Shown: piece by piece, positions 36,163 to 44,817 of the stretch
Layout of the letters: each line of letters opens with the position of its first letter
Position numbering within the stretch: the first letter of the stretch is position 1
Origin: Fontibacillus phaseoli
GTDB taxonomy: Bacteria; Bacillota; Bacilli; Paenibacillales; Paenibacillaceae
Direction of reading: 5' to 3'
Assembly: GCF_003337355.1 (NCBI RefSeq)
Contig: NZ_QPJW01000001.1
Location: 434,001 to 498,000 of the forward strand
Length of the DNA: 64,000 nucleotides
Notes under the pieces: generated by a model
The model's database searches: none
What the model was told of the DNA's origin: nothing
What the model saw: the letters and a program-made list of their open reading frames with translations, nothing else
Position numbers and translations under genes: made by a program

Positions 36163-36537
36163 ATGAAGCGTCGAATATGGAGAGGAAAACCTAAAGCCAA
36201 AACACCGGAAGAGCCCGAGCTGCACATGCCTTCCGGGACGCCGGAGGAACAGATGGGAGCCATGTACCGGCTGACCTTAAACTGGAGCCGGCAACTGGAG
36301 AAATCCAGAATTGCCGATTACACACTGCTGCTCAACTCGCCGTGGCGTCTGATCTGGCTAAATTTATTATCCGGTACCGCGCGAGGCGTAGGGATTGCGA
36401 TCGGGTTTACCTTTTTCGCTGCCACCATCATTTATGTGCTTCAGGTACTTGGAGCCCTCAACCTGCCGATTATCGGGGATTATATCGCCGATATCGTTAG
36501 AATCGTGCAAAGGCAACTTGAGCTTAATACTTATTAG
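36163..36537 (+). CDS. DUF5665-like small membrane protein
   Basis: Protein of 124 residues with a basic N-terminal tail, a conserved-looking segment LEKSRIADYTLLLNSPWRLIWLNLLSGTARGVGIAIGFTFF, and one or two hydrophobic helices near residues 75-105. It resembles the DUF5665 family of uncharacterised Firmicutes membrane proteins. ATG at 36163 follows CGGAGG. Its 3' end overlaps the convergent downstream gene by 14 bases. Function unknown. Confidence 0.75.
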   Translation: MKRRIWRGKPKAKTPEEPELHMPSGTPEEQMGAMYRLTLNWSRQLEKSRIADYTLLLNSPWRLIWLNLLSGTARGVGIAIGFTFFAATIIYVLQVLGALNLPIIGDYIADIVRIVQRQLELNTY

Positions 36538-37261
36538 AACCGGTACCGAGGGAATCCTCGCTGTCCAAATGCTCGGTGGACTCCATGTATTTGCGGTACA
36601 CGCCGTTGCGGTAGAAAACGACGTTCTCTCCGTAAATGTCCGTAGCGAGAAACGTTTCATACGGCTCGACAAACCCGTCCAGTTCTTCGGACGCTTCAAT
36701 CTCCATATCGTTGTAATCATCGATCTCATTATCCTCGGCGAGCGCCGGAGAGTCGGAGGTGCCATAGCTTTCAACGATCTGCCAGGCATCTTCGCCGTCA
36801 AAGCCGTTTTGGTCCTCATGCTCGTCAAGGCTCGTTCGCCCGAACGGAGGGGCGAGGAACAGTTCTTCAATCGGCCGTCCCGCCGAAACAAAGGATTGGG
36901 GACTGTGCTCGATGCAGAACGCCGTTTCCGGCACAGCCTTCAGCCGTTCTAAACTAATCGGCTGGCCGCAGGTTTGACAGTACCCGTAAGTACCTTCGGC
37001 CATGCGGTCCAAGGCGCCGTTAATCCGGGTCAGCTTCAGTTCGTCATGCTCGTTCAGCGCAAAATCCTTGCCGCGTTCAAACATTTCGCTGCCGATATCG
37101 GCAGGATGATTATCAATGGTCGAGAGCTCGCTGGTATTGTCCCGCACGGAACCGCGAAGCCCGTAGTGCTCTTTCTCCTCCAATCTGCGGCAGGTTGCTT
37201 TAATCTCGTTTTCAAGATCCAACTTCAGCTCCGCCAGTTGCTGTTTCGTCAAATGAGACAT
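36524..37261 (-). CDS. TraR/DksA-type zinc-finger protein (YteA-like)
   Basis: Protein of 245 residues on the minus strand. Residues 1-85 form a predicted coiled coil (QLAELKLDLENEIKATCRRLEEKEHYGL), then GTYGYCQTCGQPISLERL and FCIEH form a DksA-type zinc site in which the fourth ligand appears to be His rather than Cys. The acidic C-terminal extension (about 120 residues) ends with ENVVFYRNGVYRKYMES, typical of the YteA group in Bacillales. Related proteins bind RNA polymerase; the role of this group is not established. ATG at 37261 follows AAAGGAG on the minus strand. Confidence 0.88.
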   Translation of the reverse strand: MSHLTKQQLAELKLDLENEIKATCRRLEEKEHYGLRGSVRDNTSELSTIDNHPADIGSEMFERGKDFALNEHDELKLTRINGALDRMAEGTYGYCQTCGQPISLERLKAVPETAFCIEHSPQSFVSAGRPIEELFLAPPFGRTSLDEHEDQNGFDGEDAWQIVESYGTSDSPALAEDNEIDDYNDMEIEASEELDGFVEPYETFLATDIYGENVVFYRNGVYRKYMESTEHLDSEDSLGTGSNKY

Positions 37262-37361
37262 GGATGTAACTCCTTTCCGTGAAAGCTTGCTTGAGTATTT
37301 CGCAGTAAAGCTATTTTGTGCAAAACCATGACGTTTTACCTAAGGAAAATCCTATCGCGCA

Positions 37362-37391
37362 TGGACGGGTGAATTGCTGCTGTGCTACAAT
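37362..37391 (+). promoter_or_regulatory. Weak candidate promoter of lspA-rluD
   Basis: TGGACG at 37362-37367, 18 bases, then TACAAT at 37386-37391, about 75 bases before lspA. Four and five of six consensus matches. Confidence 0.35.
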
Positions 37392-37465
37392 ATACAGGTC
37401 TTCAAGTGGAACATTCTGTCGTAACCTATTCGGCAGCCTAACGAAAAAACGAGGTGAATTCCCGA

Positions 37466-37960
37466 GTGATTTATTTTGTGATTGCATTAATTATGTTTCT
37501 AATTGACCAAGGAACGAAGTATCTGATTGCGAACAGCTTAACCATCGGGGAACAAATTCCGGTGATCGGCAACTTCTTCCTGATTACATCTCACCGGAAT
37601 ACAGGTGCAGCGTTTGGCATATTGGAAGGAAAACGCTGGTTTTTTGTCGCGATTACAACGGTTGTTTTGGTGGGGATCATTTGGTATCTTCAAAAAGTGA
37701 AGAATTCCGGCAACAAGCTTCTGCCCACCGCGTTATCGCTCGTGTTAGGCGGGGCTGTGGGCAATTTCCTCGACCGTGCCGTTAGCGGTGAAGTCGTCGA
37801 TTTTTTGCAGTTTAATTTCGGAACTTATACCTTCCCCATCTTTAATGTTGCGGACTCCTGCATCGTCATCGGGGTTGCCTTGATCGTTCTGGATTCGCTG
37901 CTTGAAATTCGGAGAGAAAAGAAACATCAATCGGGACGCGAGCATGAGGAGCAAGTATGA
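37466..37960 (+). CDS. lspA: Lipoprotein signal peptidase (signal peptidase II)
   Basis: Membrane aspartic protease of 164 residues that removes signal peptides from prolipoproteins. It has four transmembrane helices and the two catalytic aspartates in GNFLDRAV and FNVADSCIVIG. GTG at 37466 is chosen because GAGGTGA lies nine bases upstream; an earlier GTG at 37454 is inside that site. It overlaps rluD by four bases (ATGA). The window encodes at least two of its likely substrates (lipoproteins at 52.2 and 57.2 kb). Confidence 0.96.
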   Translation: MIYFVIALIMFLIDQGTKYLIANSLTIGEQIPVIGNFFLITSHRNTGAAFGILEGKRWFFVAITTVVLVGIIWYLQKVKNSGNKLLPTALSLVLGGAVGNFLDRAVSGEVVDFLQFNFGTYTFPIFNVADSCIVIGVALIVLDSLLEIRREKKHQSGREHEEQV

Positions 37961-38904
37961 TACCAGACAAGCTTTATTTTGATCCTGAAGACGGAAATGC
38001 GGAGTGGACGGCGGATGCCGGGGCAGCAAAGGATCGGATTGACAAATATATTAAAGCTCAGGTGGGCGAAGAATTCTCTCGCAGCCAGATCCAGCTTTGG
38101 ATTGAAAACGGAGACATTCTGGTCAACGGGGCGCGGATCAAAGCCAACTATAAAATTTCCGAGGGCGACGTCGTCTCGTTGACTGTCCCGGATGCAGAAC
38201 CGGTTGCCATTGTCCCGGAGGATATTTCTCTTGACGTTTATTATGAAGACGGTGATGTCATTGTGGTAAACAAACCTCGAGGAATGGTCGTGCATCCGGC
38301 TCCGGGACATTCTACGGGCACATTGGTGAATGCGCTGATGTTTCATTGTAAGGATCTATCGGGCATCAACGGCGAACTTCGGCCCGGAATCGTTCATCGG
38401 ATCGACAAGGATACTTCCGGATTGCTGATGGCCGCCAAGAACGATAAAGCCCATACTTCATTGGCCGCGCAGCTTAAGGAACATTCCGTGAACCGCAAAT
38501 ATTTCGCCCTTGTTCACGGGAATGTCAGCCATGATCAAGGGACGGTCGATGCGCCGATCGGCAGGGACCCGGCAGACCGGAAAATGTATACGGTCATCGA
38601 GCGGAACAGCAAAGAAGCGGTGACTCATTTTCAGGTGGCTGAACGCTTCGGCGATTATACGTTGCTGGAGCTTAAGCTGGAAACCGGACGGACGCATCAA
38701 ATCCGCGTGCATATGAAATTTATCGGACATCCGCTTGTCGGGGATCCGCTTTACGGGCGAAGCAAAGGCGTCAAGATGTCAGGGCAGGCGCTGCATGCAG
38801 CCGTTTTGGGATTTGCCCATCCTTCGTCCGGCGAATACCTGGAATTCAGTGCTCCGATTCCTGGAGACATAGAAGACATATTGCATTCGCTGCGCAACCG
38901 TTAG
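37957..38904 (+). CDS. rluD: RluA-family 23S rRNA pseudouridine synthase (RluD/YlyB)
   Basis: Protein of 315 residues with an N-terminal S4 domain (RIDKYIKAQVGEEFSRSQIQLWIENGDILVNG) and a pseudouridine synthase core with catalytic Asp in HRIDKDTSGLL and the LETGRTHQIRVHM motif. By family it modifies 23S rRNA near helix 69. ATG at 37957 overlaps the lspA stop, a pairing conserved in Bacillales. Confidence 0.94.
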   Translation: MIPDKLYFDPEDGNAEWTADAGAAKDRIDKYIKAQVGEEFSRSQIQLWIENGDILVNGARIKANYKISEGDVVSLTVPDAEPVAIVPEDISLDVYYEDGDVIVVNKPRGMVVHPAPGHSTGTLVNALMFHCKDLSGINGELRPGIVHRIDKDTSGLLMAAKNDKAHTSLAAQLKEHSVNRKYFALVHGNVSHDQGTVDAPIGRDPADRKMYTVIERNSKEAVTHFQVAERFGDYTLLELKLETGRTHQIRVHMKFIGHPLVGDPLYGRSKGVKMSGQALHAAVLGFAHPSSGEYLEFSAPIPGDIEDILHSLRNR

Positions 38905-38927
38905 GGAAAATAATTTAAACTTATTGA

Positions 38928-38980
38928 GCATCTCGCACCAGCCATGGAGGTCAAAAGGCTGGATGGGAGATGCTTTTTTT
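38928..38980 (+). terminator. Terminator after rluD
   Basis: GCATCTC pairs with GAGATGC, with an inner AGCC/GGCT stem, followed by seven T. Confidence 0.88.
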
Positions 38981-39113
38981 GATTCATGGATACATAATTC
39001 ATTCTTGGTACATAGTCGAAAAGTACAAACGATCTGGTGATTAATCCATTCTCTAAAAACCCGGATTCCAGCATATTTAAAAGGGAGATTTTAAGAAGGA
39101 GATGGACTTTTTT

Positions 39114-40367
39114 ATGAGCGTAGAACTCTATCAGGACACATACATTCAACTCCAGTTTGCGGATCGCATCGGAGGCGCGAATTACGGAAAAGATACGGCA
39201 ATTTATAAGTTCGAAAAAATAAAGCGTGCTAAAGCCGCAGCTAAAAAGGATTTCCCAGGCGTGGAATTGATCGATATGGGCGTGGGCGAACCCGATGAAA
39301 TGGCGGACGCCGGTATTGTGGCAAAGCTGGGGGAGGAAGCGTCCAAACCGGAAAATCGGGGCTATTCGGATAACGGAATTCCCGAGTTCAAGGTAGCGGC
39401 TGCAAGCTATTTGCAAGAGGTGTTCGGCGTGCATGGAATCGATCCCGATACGGAAATCGTGCATTCCATCGGCTCCAAGCCGGCGCTTGCCATGTTGCCT
39501 TCCTGCTTCATTAACCCGGGAGATGTTACGATTATGACGGTTCCGGGCTATCCGATTCTGGGGACGCATACGAAATATTTGGGCGGAGAGGTTTACACGG
39601 TACCTTTGACGGAAGAAAATAATTTTCTGCCGGATCTTGCTTCGATCCCTGAAGAGATCGCCCGCAAGGCAAAATTGATTTACCTGAATTACCCCAATAA
39701 TCCGACAGGCGCCAGCGCTACCGCAAAATTCTTTACGGAAGTCGTGGAATTTGCGCGCAAATATAATATTGTTGTCGTTCACGATGCGCCGTATGCAGCC
39801 CTGACCTATGACGGATTGAAGCCGCTCAGCTTCCTTTCCGTTCCCGGAGCGAAGGACGTTGGCGTGGAGTTGCACTCCCTTTCGAAATCGTACAACATGA
39901 CCGGATGGAGAATCGGTTTTGTTGCCGGGAACCCGCTTATTGTTAAAGCGTTCAGCGACGTAAAAGATAATAACGATTCCGGTCAGTTTATCGCGATCCA
40001 AAAAGCTGCGGCCTACGGTTTGGCCCACCCGGAAATTACCGAGAAGATTGCCGAGAAGTATTCGCGCAGACACAACCTGCTGGTTGGCGCACTGAATGAG
40101 CTCGGTTTCAAGGCGAAAAAACCGCAAGGCTCGTTTTTTCTGTACGTGGCAGCGCCGAAGGGAGTCGAGGGCGGACCGACGTTTGCGACGGCCGAGGATT
40201 TTGCCCAATACCTGATCCGGGAAAAGCTGATTTCGACAGTACCTTGGGATGATGCGGGCCATTATGTACGGTTTTCGGTTACCTTTGCCGCTGCAGGACT
40301 TGAAGAGGAAGAAAGGGTTATTGCGGAAATTAAACGCCGTCTTGGCGAAGTGAAGTTTATATTTTAG
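39114..40367 (+). CDS. dapL: LL-diaminopimelate aminotransferase
   Basis: Fold-type I PLP aminotransferase of 417 residues that makes LL-diaminopimelate from tetrahydrodipicolinate in one step. The N-terminal DRIGGANYGKDTAIYKFEKIKRAK, DMGVGEPDEMAD, NYPNNPTGA and the PLP lysine in LHSLSKSYNMTGWRIGF identify the DapL group as found in Paenibacillus; a general class I aminotransferase is the alternative. ATG at 39102 abuts the ribosome site AAGGAG, so ATG at 39114 is preferred. It is a single-gene unit between two terminators, supplying the MurE substrate and lysine. Confidence 0.88.
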   Translation: MSVELYQDTYIQLQFADRIGGANYGKDTAIYKFEKIKRAKAAAKKDFPGVELIDMGVGEPDEMADAGIVAKLGEEASKPENRGYSDNGIPEFKVAAASYLQEVFGVHGIDPDTEIVHSIGSKPALAMLPSCFINPGDVTIMTVPGYPILGTHTKYLGGEVYTVPLTEENNFLPDLASIPEEIARKAKLIYLNYPNNPTGASATAKFFTEVVEFARKYNIVVVHDAPYAALTYDGLKPLSFLSVPGAKDVGVELHSLSKSYNMTGWRIGFVAGNPLIVKAFSDVKDNNDSGQFIAIQKAAAYGLAHPEITEKIAEKYSRRHNLLVGALNELGFKAKKPQGSFFLYVAAPKGVEGGPTFATAEDFAQYLIREKLISTVPWDDAGHYVRFSVTFAAAGLEEEERVIAEIKRRLGEVKFIF

Positions 40368-40384
40368 AATGATTTATACTTATG

Positions 40385-40415
40385 ACCGTCCGGCTGTTGA
40401 GCCGGGCGGTTTTTT
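40385..40415 (+). terminator. Terminator after dapL
   Basis: ACCGTCCGGC and GCCGGGCGGT (one G-U pair), six-base loop, then six T. Confidence 0.9.
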
Positions 40416-40466
40416 GTATGGACTCAAGTTTAATCCACGTCCGATGAGAAATGATTTAAAAAGGAT

Positions 40467-40495
40467 TTGAATAATTATGAATAATAGTGTATATT
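40467..40495 (+). promoter_or_regulatory. Candidate upstream promoter of the pyr operon
   Basis: TTGAAT, 17 bases, TATATT at 40490-40495. A second, nearer candidate is at 40578; either or both may be used. Confidence 0.45.
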
Positions 40496-40577
40496 TATAA
40501 GAAAATAACGCTTTCGTTGACTCATTGGAAATTATGCCGTTCATTATATACAGGTATATTTATCCAGGCTGGTTGCC

Positions 40578-40606
40578 TTGACAGGTAGGCCGCATTCTGT
40601 CATAAT
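40578..40606 (+). promoter_or_regulatory. Sigma-A promoter of the pyr operon
   Basis: Perfect TTGACA at 40578-40583, 17-base spacer, CATAAT at 40601-40606, immediately before the PyrR-binding leader. Confidence 0.75.
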
Positions 40607-40784
40607 TCATGTAAATCAATAAGAACCTTTAATTCAGTCCCGTGAGGCTGGCAAGGTAACGTGAATGAGGATTTTGGGAAACCTATGACTATTGCTGCGG
40701 CAATGCATACCCTGGATCCGCATGACAGTCATGGCTTAACTATGACTAGAGACTCCTTGCCTCGATCAGGCAAGGAGTTTTTTT
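40607..40784 (+). promoter_or_regulatory. PyrR-dependent attenuator of the pyr operon
   Basis: The PyrR-binding loop starting AGTCCCGTGAGGCTGG at 40636 and ending GCAAGGTAA at 40659 matches the known anti-antiterminator consensus. The terminator follows at 40752-40784. UMP-bound PyrR would stabilise the binding hairpin and favour termination. Confidence 0.92.
40752..40784 (+). terminator. Attenuation terminator before pyrR
   Basis: ACTCCTTGCCT and AGGCAAGGAGT form an 11-base perfect stem with a five-base loop and seven T. Confidence 0.93.
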
Positions 40785-40821
40785 GTGGCCAATCACGGAA
40801 TCTGGATGAAATTTATCCTGA

Positions 40822-41382
<561 letters not shown>

Positions 41383-41383
41383 G

Positions 41384-42295
41384 ATGACGATGACAGCATC
41401 TGCTCTAAAGGAACGCAGTTTGCTTGGGCTTAAAGAGCTCAGCTCCTCCGAGATCGGTTCGATTCTGGACCGGGCTGCCTATTGGGAAAGCCGGACAGAA
41501 AAAGTGGTTCCTGTTCTGAAAGACCGATTTGTTGCCAACATGTTTTTTGAAAATAGCACGCGCACCCGCTTTTCCTTCGAGATGGCGGAGAAGAGATTGG
41601 GAGCGGAAGTCCTGAACTTTTCAGCCGCCGTATCGAGCGTGGAAAAAGGCGAATCGATCCACGATACGGTGCGTACGCTCGAATCCATGGGAATCGATGC
41701 CGGCGTTATCCGGCTGAAACCGGTAGGGCTGCTAGCGGATCTGGCCACAAAAGTGTCGATGCCTCTCATCAACGCCGGCGACGGCAACAACGAGCATCCT
41801 ACCCAAGCCTTACTCGATTTGTACACGATGAAGAAACACTTCGGGGAATTGAAAGGGTTGAAGGTATCGATTATCGGAGACATTAAGCACAGCCGGGTAG
41901 CACGGTCCAACCTTTGGGCGCTGCAAAAATTCGGAGCGGAAGTCAAACTGTGCGCCCCCGAAATCATGCAGGCCCCGGAACTTGGAAGTTATGCGCCTTA
42001 TGTATCGATGGATGAGGCGCTCTGCGCCGACGTAGTCATGATGCTGCGCGTACAGCTGGAACGTCATGCCGAAGGATTGCTGAGATCGGCGGAGCAGTAT
42101 CGTCTGGAGTACGGTCTTACAGAGGAGCGGGCTGCATTGCTTGCCCCGCACGTCATTATCATGCACCCTGCCCCGATCAACCGCAATGTAGAGATCGACG
42201 ATGCAGTGGTCGAACACCCGCAATCGCGAATTTTCAAGCAGATGTCGAATGGGGTACCCATCCGGATGGCGGTTGTGGAAAGAGCCATGAAATAG
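41384..42295 (+). CDS. pyrB: Aspartate carbamoyltransferase, catalytic subunit
   Basis: Enzyme of 303 residues making N-carbamoyl-aspartate, the second step of UMP synthesis. The carbamoyl-phosphate motif FFENSTRTRFSFE and the aspartate-site HPAPINRNVEI are present, as is DGNNEHPTQALLDLYT. The open frame extends 81 codons upstream into pyrR, but ATG at 41384 after GGGGGAA gives the usual N-terminus. No regulatory chain gene is present, as in other Bacilli. Confidence 0.96.
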   Translation: MTMTASALKERSLLGLKELSSSEIGSILDRAAYWESRTEKVVPVLKDRFVANMFFENSTRTRFSFEMAEKRLGAEVLNFSAAVSSVEKGESIHDTVRTLESMGIDAGVIRLKPVGLLADLATKVSMPLINAGDGNNEHPTQALLDLYTMKKHFGELKGLKVSIIGDIKHSRVARSNLWALQKFGAEVKLCAPEIMQAPELGSYAPYVSMDEALCADVVMMLRVQLERHAEGLLRSAEQYRLEYGLTEERAALLAPHVIIMHPAPINRNVEIDDAVVEHPQSRIFKQMSNGVPIRMAVVERAMK

Positions 42296-42354
42296 AAAAC
42301 AACGAACTCGGAACTTTTTAATAGATTGTAAAAGATAAAGCGGAGGTTTCATCC

Positions 42355-43650
42355 ATGCAGCTTATTATTCGAAACGCAAGTGTTCTGAACGGAAACGGCG
42401 AACTTGAAAGAAAGCACATCACGGTTGTGGGCGGGGTAATCGAACGGATCACGGCTGCCGATCAGGAGCCGGTGACGGTTCCCGGAGAAGGAACCCGTGA
42501 GATCGATGCGGCAGGCAAGCTGGTGACGCCGGGATTTATCGACATGCACGTCCACCTGAGAGAACCGGGATTCGAACATAAAGAAACGATTGAGTCAGGC
42601 GCTCGTTCGGCGGCCAAAGGCGGGTTCACGACGATCGCCTGCATGCCGAACACAAGGCCGGTGACGGATAGTCCCGAAGTAGTATCCCTTGTACTGGAAA
42701 AAGCGAAAGAAGCCGGGCTGGTTCATGTGTTGCCCTACGCAGCGATTACGAAAAACGAGCTGGGGCGCGAATTGACTGATTTCTCCGCGCTGAAAGCTGC
42801 TGGAGCAATCGGATTCACCGACGACGGCGTCGGCGTCCAAAACGCGCAGATGATGAAAGACGCGATGAACCGGGCCGCCTCGATGGGCATGCCGGTCATC
42901 GCCCACTGCGAGGACAATTCCTTGGTTGAAGGGGCGCCGGTAGCGGAAGGAGAATTCGCCAAGCGCCACGGGTTGAAAGGGATCCCGAACGAGTCGGAAG
43001 CGATTCACGTCGGCCGGGATATTTTGCTGGCGGAAGCGACGGGAGTTCACTATCATGTATGCCATGTCAGCACGGAACAATCGATCCGTCTGATCCGTCA
43101 GGCCAAGGAGATCGGCATCAATGTGACCGCCGAGATTTGCCCGCATCACCTGATCTTGTCCGAGGAAGACATTCCGAGGCTGGATGCGAACTGGAAAATG
43201 AATCCCCCGCTACGCTCCAAACGGGATGTGGAGGCCTGCATCAAGGCACTGGAGGATGGGACGATCGATATCGTCGTTACCGATCATGCTCCGCACAGCG
43301 CGGAGGAAAAAGCCAAGGGGATGCAGCTTGCTCCGTTCGGCATCGTCGGATTTGAAACGGCGTTCCCGCTGCTGTATACGAAGTTTGTCGCGGAGGGCCA
43401 CTGGACTTTGGAAATGCTGGTACAGCGGATGACGGCTGATCCGGCCCGTGTATTCGGCCTGGAAGCCGGGCGGCTTGAGCCGGGAGCTCCAGCCGATCTG
43501 ACGATCGTGGATCTGGATCTGGAGAAGGAAGTCAATCCGGAGGAGTTTGCCTCCAAAGGACGCAATACGCCATTTACCGGTTGGAAGCTTAAAGGCTGGC
43601 CGGTGGCGACGATCGTTGACGGAAAGCTGATCTGGAAAGAGCAATTATAA
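42355..43650 (+). CDS. pyrC: Dihydroorotase
   Basis: Zinc amidohydrolase of 431 residues cyclising carbamoyl-aspartate to dihydroorotate. Metal-site motifs are DMHVHLREPGFEHKET, the histidine in VIAHCEDN, the histidine in HYHVCHVS, and DHAPHS. ATG at 42355 follows GCGGAGG. Class I type, as in Bacillus. Confidence 0.97.
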   Translation: MQLIIRNASVLNGNGELERKHITVVGGVIERITAADQEPVTVPGEGTREIDAAGKLVTPGFIDMHVHLREPGFEHKETIESGARSAAKGGFTTIACMPNTRPVTDSPEVVSLVLEKAKEAGLVHVLPYAAITKNELGRELTDFSALKAAGAIGFTDDGVGVQNAQMMKDAMNRAASMGMPVIAHCEDNSLVEGAPVAEGEFAKRHGLKGIPNESEAIHVGRDILLAEATGVHYHVCHVSTEQSIRLIRQAKEIGINVTAEICPHHLILSEEDIPRLDANWKMNPPLRSKRDVEACIKALEDGTIDIVVTDHAPHSAEEKAKGMQLAPFGIVGFETAFPLLYTKFVAEGHWTLEMLVQRMTADPARVFGLEAGRLEPGAPADLTIVDLDLEKEVNPEEFASKGRNTPFTGWKLKGWPVATIVDGKLIWKEQL

Positions 43651-43679
43651 AATAGATTAACGCAAAGGGGTGCTGCAGG

Positions 43680-44816
43680 ATGCAGGCAAGATTATTGTTG
43701 GAAGACGGCACGCTATTTACCGGGAAATCATTCGGCGCGGAAGTCGATAAAACCGGCGAGGTCGTTTTTAATACAGGAATTACAGGGTACCAGGAAGTAT
43801 TGTCTGATCCTTCTTACTGCGGACAAATTGTGACGATGACGTATCCGCTAATCGGAAACTATGGGATTTCGAGAGACGATTTCGAATCGATCGCCCCTTC
43901 GATCCATGGGTTCGTCGTCCGCCGTTATGAGCCGACGCCAAGCAACTGGCGGGCGCAGTACAATCTGGGTGATCTGCTGAAGGAATACGGTATTCCCGGC
44001 ATTACCGATATCGACACGCGTATGCTGACCCGGATTATCCGCCAGCACGGGACGATGAAGGGAATCTTGACGACTTCCTCCAAGTCGGTAGCGGAATTGC
44101 AGGATATGATGGCAACGACGAGCATCGATGAGCTGCGTAACCAGGTTGCCCGGACATCGACGCCGAATGTATACAGCAGCCCGGGATCGAAAGAACGGAT
44201 TGTTCTCGTCGACTTCGGAGCGAAAAGCGGGATTCTCCGCGAACTGAACAAGCGCGATTGCGACGTCGTTATCGTGCCGCATGACACGACCGCCGAAGAA
44301 ATCCGCCGCCTGCATCCGGATGGCATCCAACTCTCCAACGGACCTGGCGACCCTAAGGATGTGCCTTATGCAGTGAACACGATCGCCGAGTTACTCGGTG
44401 AATATCCAATCTTCGGCATTTGCCTCGGTCACCAGCTGTTGTCCCTGGCCTGCGGCGCCGATACGGAAAAGCTGAAATTCGGCCACCGGGGCGGCAACCA
44501 TCCGGTCAAGGACCTCGAAACCGGCCGCTGTTACATCACGTCCCAAAACCATGGGTATACCGTAAATGAAGCATCGCTTGCGGGTACGGACCTGGTAGTG
44601 ACGCATATCAACAATAACGACAAAACGGTCGAAGGCGTCAAGCATCTCAAACATCCCGCTTTCTCGGTGCAATATCATCCGGAAGCGGCGCCTGGACCTT
44701 ATGATAATGGCTATCTCTTCGACCACTTTATTGAAATGATCCGCGAGCACAAGCGGCTTCATCCGCAAAAACCGCGTCAAGCCGAACTCATGGCAGCAGC
44801 GAAAGGAGCACAGTAA
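43680..44816 (+). CDS. carA: Carbamoyl-phosphate synthase, glutaminase subunit
   Basis: Small subunit of 378 residues that hydrolyses glutamine and passes ammonia to CarB. The N-terminal domain has [22 protein letters not shown]; the class I amidotransferase triad is in [11 protein letters not shown] (Cys) and [11 protein letters not shown] (His, Glu). Equivalent to Bacillus pyrAA. ATG at 43680; two-base gap to carB implies coupling. Confidence 0.97.
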   Translation: MQARLLLEDGTLFTGKSFGAEVDKTGEVVFNTGITGYQEVLSDPSYCGQIVTMTYPLIGNYGISRDDFESIAPSIHGFVVRRYEPTPSNWRAQYNLGDLLKEYGIPGITDIDTRMLTRIIRQHGTMKGILTTSSKSVAELQDMMATTSIDELRNQVARTSTPNVYSSPGSKERIVLVDFGAKSGILRELNKRDCDVVIVPHDTTAEEIRRLHPDGIQLSNGPGDPKDVPYAVNTIAELLGEYPIFGICLGHQLLSLACGADTEKLKFGHRGGNHPVKDLETGRCYITSQNHGYTVNEASLAGTDLVVTHINNNDKTVEGVKHLKHPAFSVQYHPEAAPGPYDNGYLFDHFIEMIREHKRLHPQKPRQAELMAAAKGAQ

Positions 44817-44817
44817 T

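Noticed and set aside
38901-40262. 453-codon minus-strand frame opposite dapL
   Set aside because: Antisense shadow of dapL; composition rich in Arg, His and Phe with no domain.
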